Shown here: one piece after another, positions 61,201 through 64,000 of the stretch | Position numbering within the stretch: position 1 is the first letter of the stretch | Layout of the letters: each line of letters opens with the position of its first letter | Assembly (NCBI GenBank): GCA_032718475.1 | Contig: JAUCBJ010007817.1 | Location: forward strand, 1-64,000 | Length of the DNA stretch: 64,000 bases | From: Nemertoderma westbladi | Lineage: Eukaryota > Xenacoelomorpha > Nemertodermatida > Nemertodermatidae | Direction of reading: 5' to 3' | Notes under the pieces: model-generated | Databases searched by the model: none | Told to the model about the DNA's origin: nothing | What the model saw: only the letters and a program-made list of their open reading frames with translations | Program-made: the position numbers and the translations under genes

Positions 61201-61957
61201 TTCACCAATGGCTTTGTTGGTCGGGGTGGAACATGAGAGTAGCCTCCAACTCCAGAATCCCTCTCCCCATCACAATCTGGCCTTCCTGGTGACCCAGGGT
61301 TTGGGCCAGAAAGGTCATCAGGAAAGGGACTCAAAGAATTGTTGGCTGCTCTCTCTCCAGTAGGGGGTGAGACAGGCAGCCGGTCAGGAGTTAACTGACG
61401 CCTGTGAGGCCGATTGTGTCCGGTAATTCCACTGGCCTCTAGTGGCCGGACCTCCGCATTGCTAATGTAATCCATAGTGGGGGTTGGGGGGTGCTTTTTT
61501 GCCGAGTCAGCTCTCGGGGCAAATACCACACCCTGGTTTGCCATTCCACAGGGTGGGTGTCGCAATGGAGTCAGATATGAGGCCCATCACCCATATCTAC
61601 TCTGGCGCACATGACCCACCATTGGCTGTTGCAGCTCATCTGCTGGGTCATGCCCTGTACCCTTGCTGCCAGGTGCAGGTCGCAGTGAAGTGCTCTCAGA
61701 GTGTACATGAGAACACTCTACTCCTGACCAGCCATTGGTAGATCACCATCTGCCTGGTCAGGCCATATACCCCTGCAGCCAAGTATATGGGTCCTTAATC
61801 CAGGACCAAGGGCGTCCTTATCCCAGAACGAAGGGGGTCCTAGTTACAGGACCAGATTTGCCCTAGTAAGAGGGTCTATGCAGCTACAGGTGGCACCTCC
61901 TTTATGCTGCATGGAGGTGGCAAGTTTTCTTGATCAATGACCTAGAATACTTGACCT
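58210..61957 (-). mobile_element. RTE LINE copy 7, full length and intact
   Basis: This full-length RTE-clade LINE lies on the minus strand, from the 5' GTCAGGTCAGGTCAAG end (61957) to the 3' CCTAGTAGTAG tail (58210). It carries a 390-bp 5' UTR, one 1105-aa ORF and a very short 3' UTR with a self-complementary GCAGCTGCAATGCAGC. It split the gene of the surrounding element with little or no target duplication. It is the reference for six other fragments in the window. Confidence 0.92.
58248..61565 (-). CDS. RTE LINE protein: endonuclease plus reverse transcriptase (1105 aa)
   Basis: The N-terminal ~130 residues are Pro/Arg-rich and unstructured; a second ATG (MDYISNAEV) about 30 codons in is an alternative start. 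The apurinic-type endonuclease has AVGVQEHRM (about residue 160), LGDFNAS (about 277), SQIDHILF and SSDHRLI (about 367). The reverse transcriptase has VPKKGNLTLYGSFRGISL, FRKGRGTMEPI, FVDFFKAFDSVSR (about 735), GVLQGDTLAPFLFIIVVDY and LDFADDLG (about 847). The tail has DDFCYLGSWI and VLLYGSPCWAL. These are RTE-clade hallmarks. All catalytic residues checked are present, and no stop or frameshift occurs, so the element may be capable of retrotransposition. Confidence 0.92.
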   Translation of the reverse strand: MRHPPCGMANQGVVFAPRADSAKKHPPTPTMDYISNAEVRPLEASGITGHNRPHRRQLTPDRLPVSPPTGERAANNSLSPFPDDLSGPNPGSPGRPDCDGERDSGVGGYSHVPPRPTKPLVNLRQVTRLASVNTLTLGSPMRQGELTALADKLSLSAVGVQEHRMQTGQTDEVLIKDMGGGWRLALASADDSGNGGIGLLMNPTAHAALDKIDQISNRIIRCHFSCSGRLAKKFPKVVLIVCYSPTSVAPVEEVENFYHNLQAATDGVDQHAFLTFLGDFNASLHQSPTSPWVYSNSVNRNSVHLQDFISGNELFSAGTQFKKRTGKLWTHSGPSGHKSQIDHILFRRKYMSSIQDCNAFTLRPFSSDHRLIVAKVRLSLRASRTTKSALPRHDWSSLLQQPSVRSSFTLQLSNRYEALASEAADHCEGYTAFTEAVKLAAAETVPVYPRNKKRAPWTDNKIQKCRNDLHKAQKESRLKQTTAAKNAVKAASRSLNRQYSANLQELINQQVDAINDADDSRQSSQAWKSINLLTGRKSQPTTKVKAESPADRLNGWKAHFEKLLNNDRVLPDNFIEVKVSESVLPDIPIGDISFAEVKAAARSIKTNRASGVDGVPPEVFKIPECLKLIYPIIVDMYRTTRVPQEMKTNKLVPVPKKGNLTLYGSFRGISLISIAAKLYNRILLNRIRDPIERLLRGNQNGFRKGRGTMEPILALRRIIEELSKKKDRHLAVIFVDFFKAFDSVSRSRMFSILSLYGIPDEIIAAIRSVYDGSTTFVSTVDGDTEPFEVLWGVLQGDTLAPFLFIIVVDYVLRMSLDHYNDDGVMITPPTGSRSRGNPAKYLTDLDFADDLGVLSESLEGAQRLLSSLEHAASSVGLFINSRKTKILTVNFESPQQVSDRMSISSKDGMLEHVDDFCYLGSWIRKSGEDLRIRKGKAWAALNRLSRIWKSPRINRKLKVRLFRAAVVPVLLYGSPCWALTAEDTKSLDGTFTRMLRRVHCVKYNAHISNQALYNIGGVSLVPPSLTLEQNRLRFAGHCFRREDQPVHNLVLWQPHGVNKHGGQPMTFLRRILKDTGLKDADDLANVMGDRELWRCNFVDKPAQHS

Positions 61958-62324
61958 GACCTGACCGACATTGACCCAAGTCCTAGGAAGTAAAATTAAA
62001 TTACAGAAATTTATTAAACATTTAGAAGAGAATGATGAAAATAAAGAAGAGATATTGAGACAAATATTAGGAAACAAAAATCAAATGCGGAAATTTATTA
62101 AACAAATGGAAGAAAATGAGGAAAATAGAGAAGAGATATTAAGACAGGTTCTGGGAAATAAAAGTAAATTACTGAAAATTAATGAACAATTGAATAAAAT
62201 TAAGAAACAGTTGGGTAATGAGGAAGATGAAAGTAAAGTAAATCAACCAGCTTTTACTAATTTTCGAAGACCTATGATAAAAAACTCTCGTTCAGTAAAT
62301 GCCCGCGCAGGACGACTCTATTGA
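61958..62324 (+). CDS. Zinc-finger/acidic/coiled-coil protein of the Foldback-like element, C-terminal part
   Basis: Immediately after the LINE the frame of the interrupted gene resumes: VLGSKIKLQKFIKHLEEN, ILGNKNQMRKFIKQMEEN and VLGNKSKLLKINEQLN are repeats of about 26 residues, each starting LG-K-LRK, with heptad-like spacing. After a short acidic linker the protein ends with NFRRPMIKNSRSVNARAGRLY and a TGA at 62322-62324. The basic, Arg-rich end contrasts with the acidic middle. Confidence 0.6.
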
Positions 62325-62352
62325 CATTTGTTTGTTTGAGTTCCTTTCATAA

Positions 62353-62463
62353 TAGTATTAGGACTATTTATCCAAAACAATTATATTAGTATTAGGACTA
62401 TTTATCCATAACAATTATATTAGTATTAGGACTATTTATCCATAATAATTATATTAGTATTAT
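62353..62463 (+). repeat. 34-bp tandem repeat, three units, in element 3' UTR
   Basis: TAGTATTAGGACTATTTATC plus a CAATTATAT end repeats at 62353, 62387 and 62421 with one or two differences. Confidence 0.8.
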
Positions 62464-62639
62464 AAATGTATTTACCCCACAATATTTATTACTATTAGGT
62501 CTATTTATTCAAGAAATTATATGTTTTTATAATATACTTTGGAAAATTGGTCGACTAAGTCATAATTTTTAAAACTTTAAATAAGGGTTGAGTTATTTTA
62601 TAAAGTTAAGAAGAAGAACCAATAGAGGCAACCTGAAGT

Positions 62640-62835
62640 CTAATCTCTTGGCCTTTACTCGTAAGACAACGCATTAACTCCCAAGGTTGCATACTATCAC
62701 TATAGCTGGGAGAGTCAAAGCTAGTGTATACTAGAGTTAGCCGAGAGCTAGGAAAAAGAATAATGCTCTTCTAGGGTTCGAACTCACGACCTTCTAATTA
62801 GAAAACTAAGCAAATGATTAGCTTGAAGGCCTTAG
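62640..62835 (-). repeat. tRNA-like SINE-type sequence inside the right arm
   Basis: On the minus strand GGTCGTGAGTTCGAACCCTAG matches a tRNA variable-loop/T-arm with B box, preceded by an anticodon-arm-like TTCTAATTAGAAGG. The A box is poor. Further on a GAGTTAATGCGTTGTCTTAC segment looks like another decayed tRNA-type start. This is probably an old tRNA-derived SINE. Confidence 0.35.
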
Positions 62836-62861
62836 ACCCTTAATCGGAGGCATCGGGCAGA

Positions 62862-62904
62862 CAATGAGAGAGCAGATGCGAGTACAGTGGTAAAGCCCAT
62901 CCAT
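62862..62904 (-). repeat. Inner inverted repeat, right copy (43 bp)
   Basis: Reverse complement of 57211-57253 with one mismatch (ACAGTGG versus ACAATGG). It touches the right palindrome array directly. Confidence 0.85.
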
Positions 62905-62907
62905 GGT

Positions 62908-63444
62908 GAGGCATAGTCTATGCCTCAGTGAGTCATAGTCTATGCCTCAGTGCCTCAGTGAGGCATAGTCTATCCCTCAGTGAGTCATAGTCTATGCCTC
63001 AGTGAGGCATATTCTATGCCTCAGTACCTCAGTGAGGCATAGTCTATGCCTCAGTGAGGCATAGTCTATGCCTCAGTGAGGCATAGTCTATGCCTCAGTG
63101 AGGCATAGTCTATGCCTCAGTGCCTCAGTGAGGCATACTCTATGCCTCAGTGCCTCAGTGAGGCATAGTCTATGCCTCAGTGAGTCATAGTCTATGCCTT
63201 AGTGCCCCAGTGAGGCATAGTCTAAGCCTCAGTGCCTCAGTGAGTCATAGTCTATGCCTCAGTGAGGCATAGTCTATGCCTCAGTGCCCCAGTGAGGCAT
63301 AGTCTATGCCTCAGTGAGGCATAGTCTATGCCTCAGTGCCCCAGTGAGGCATAGTCTATGCCTCAGTGCCCCAGTGAGGCATAGTCTATGCCTCAGTGAG
63401 TCATAGTCTATGCCTCAGTGAGTCATAGTCTATGCCTCAGTGCC
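62908..63444 (-). repeat. Right terminal array of 19-bp palindromes
   Basis: The unit is GAGGCATAG-T-CTATGCCTC followed by AGT, with TGCCTCAG and TGCCCCAG additions. The central base and spacer are the complements of the left array, proving the opposite orientation although each unit is itself a palindrome. Confidence 0.92.
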
Positions 63445-64000
63445 TAAATTCAACTCTGATAAACAACTTGCATATCGAGTTTGTAAAGAATTCATAGGGA
63501 TTGGCTGTTTATTTAGGGGTTAACATTCAAATTGATTACGAAGAAGCAGTAGGGGTCATTAATGGTATGCTGAGACTCACTTATTTCATGGCTCGCTCTC
63601 ATAGAATAGATTAACTAGTAGAGAAAAATGAAAAATAAGTGGTTAAACATCTTATATTTTTTAAACATTACGGGGAAACAAGAATAAGTAATTTACCGAC
63701 AACATCAATATTAAATAATATAACAACAACGGATAAATAATTTACCAACAACATTAATAATAAATAATATAAGAACATCAACAATAACAAAAGATATAAT
63801 CAGAATAGTTTTATTGAAAAAGACTGTTTATATTAATAGGGTTGCTGGCCTCCGAGAATAACTGGTTTAACCCTTTTAGGGTCCGATACTATTAATGGCT
63901 GCGATAATTTTCTCTTTAATAGTTTGTTGGGATAACCTTTTCTCGGGGGGTGAAATAGATTAAGGTGTGTTTGCTGCGGGAGAAAGATGCCTTCTCTGAG
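63445..64000. other. Right flank without gene
   Basis: No gene recognised. An imperfect duplication of AATTTACC-ACAACAT-AATA with AAATAATATAA occurs near 63690-63780. Confidence 0.4.

Larger units (their letters stand above)
56371..63444 (+). mobile_element. Foldback-like element with palindromic-array inverted ends
   Basis: Two long arrays of the same short unit lie in opposite orientation (56371-57037 and 62908-63444). Next to their inner sides is a 43-bp inverted repeat (57211-57253 and 62862-62904, one mismatch). Between them are a pol II-type promoter, one zinc-finger/coiled-coil gene and short repeats. An RTE LINE (58210-61957) has inserted later; without it the element is about 3.3 kb. 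Long terminal inverted repeats made of tandem short units are the defining layout of Foldback elements. No transposase is recognised inside, and no target-site duplication is obvious. Confidence 0.7.

Noticed and set aside
56371-63444. Polinton/Maverick identity for the array-bounded element
   Set aside because: Without the RTE insertion it is only about 3.3 kb, with one gene and no polymerase, integrase or capsid genes.

Overview
The window is intron-bearing eukaryotic nuclear DNA, almost certainly from an invertebrate animal. Fibrinogen-type, EGF and PAN modules are joined by phase-1 splice sites, and the rest is packed with metazoan retroelements (RTE and CR1/L2-like LINEs, BEL/Pao and Gypsy LTR elements, a Penelope-like GIY-YIG fragment). 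I see no bacterial-type operons and no CRISPR array. I cannot name the species from sequence alone.

Only one host gene is convincing. It lies on the + strand from 3737 to 51045 and has four visible coding exons: PAN/apple (3737-4021), EGF (4151-4279), calcium-binding EGF (28210-28350) and a terminal fibrinogen-related domain (50402-51045). All internal exons are phase 1-1 and all junctions are in frame. The first exon, with any signal peptide, is probably upstream of the window. Two introns of about 24 and 22 kb hold most of the transposons.

Layout: 1-3300, decayed LINE pieces. 3538-3609, a tRNA-Asp-like sequence. 4340-8955, a LINE with two intact ORFs (- strand). 9584-13616, an RTE LINE inside an exceptionally long direct repeat. 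14361-26187, a young BEL/Pao-like LTR element (- strand) that has lost its RT, has a 5-bp target duplication and carries extra ORFs, inserted into another retroelement whose remainder continues to 27525. 27723-33885, fragments of Penelope, RTE, CR1-like and Gypsy elements. 31715-35835, minisatellites. 36973-43014, a decayed second BEL/Pao element (+), joined exactly to the LTR and leader of a relative of the first (43015-46008). 48136-48781, a 38-bp satellite. 48870-49990, another retroelement tail.

Downstream of the gene are a CR1/L2-like LINE broken by a 413-bp insertion, a capsid-like remnant, RTE pieces and a fold-back MITE. The most unusual object is at 56371-63444: a Foldback-like element whose long inverted ends are tandem arrays of a 19-bp palindrome. 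It encloses a CCAAT/TATA promoter and a C2H2 zinc-finger/acidic/coiled-coil gene. That gene is split by a full-length RTE LINE with an intact 1105-aa ORF.
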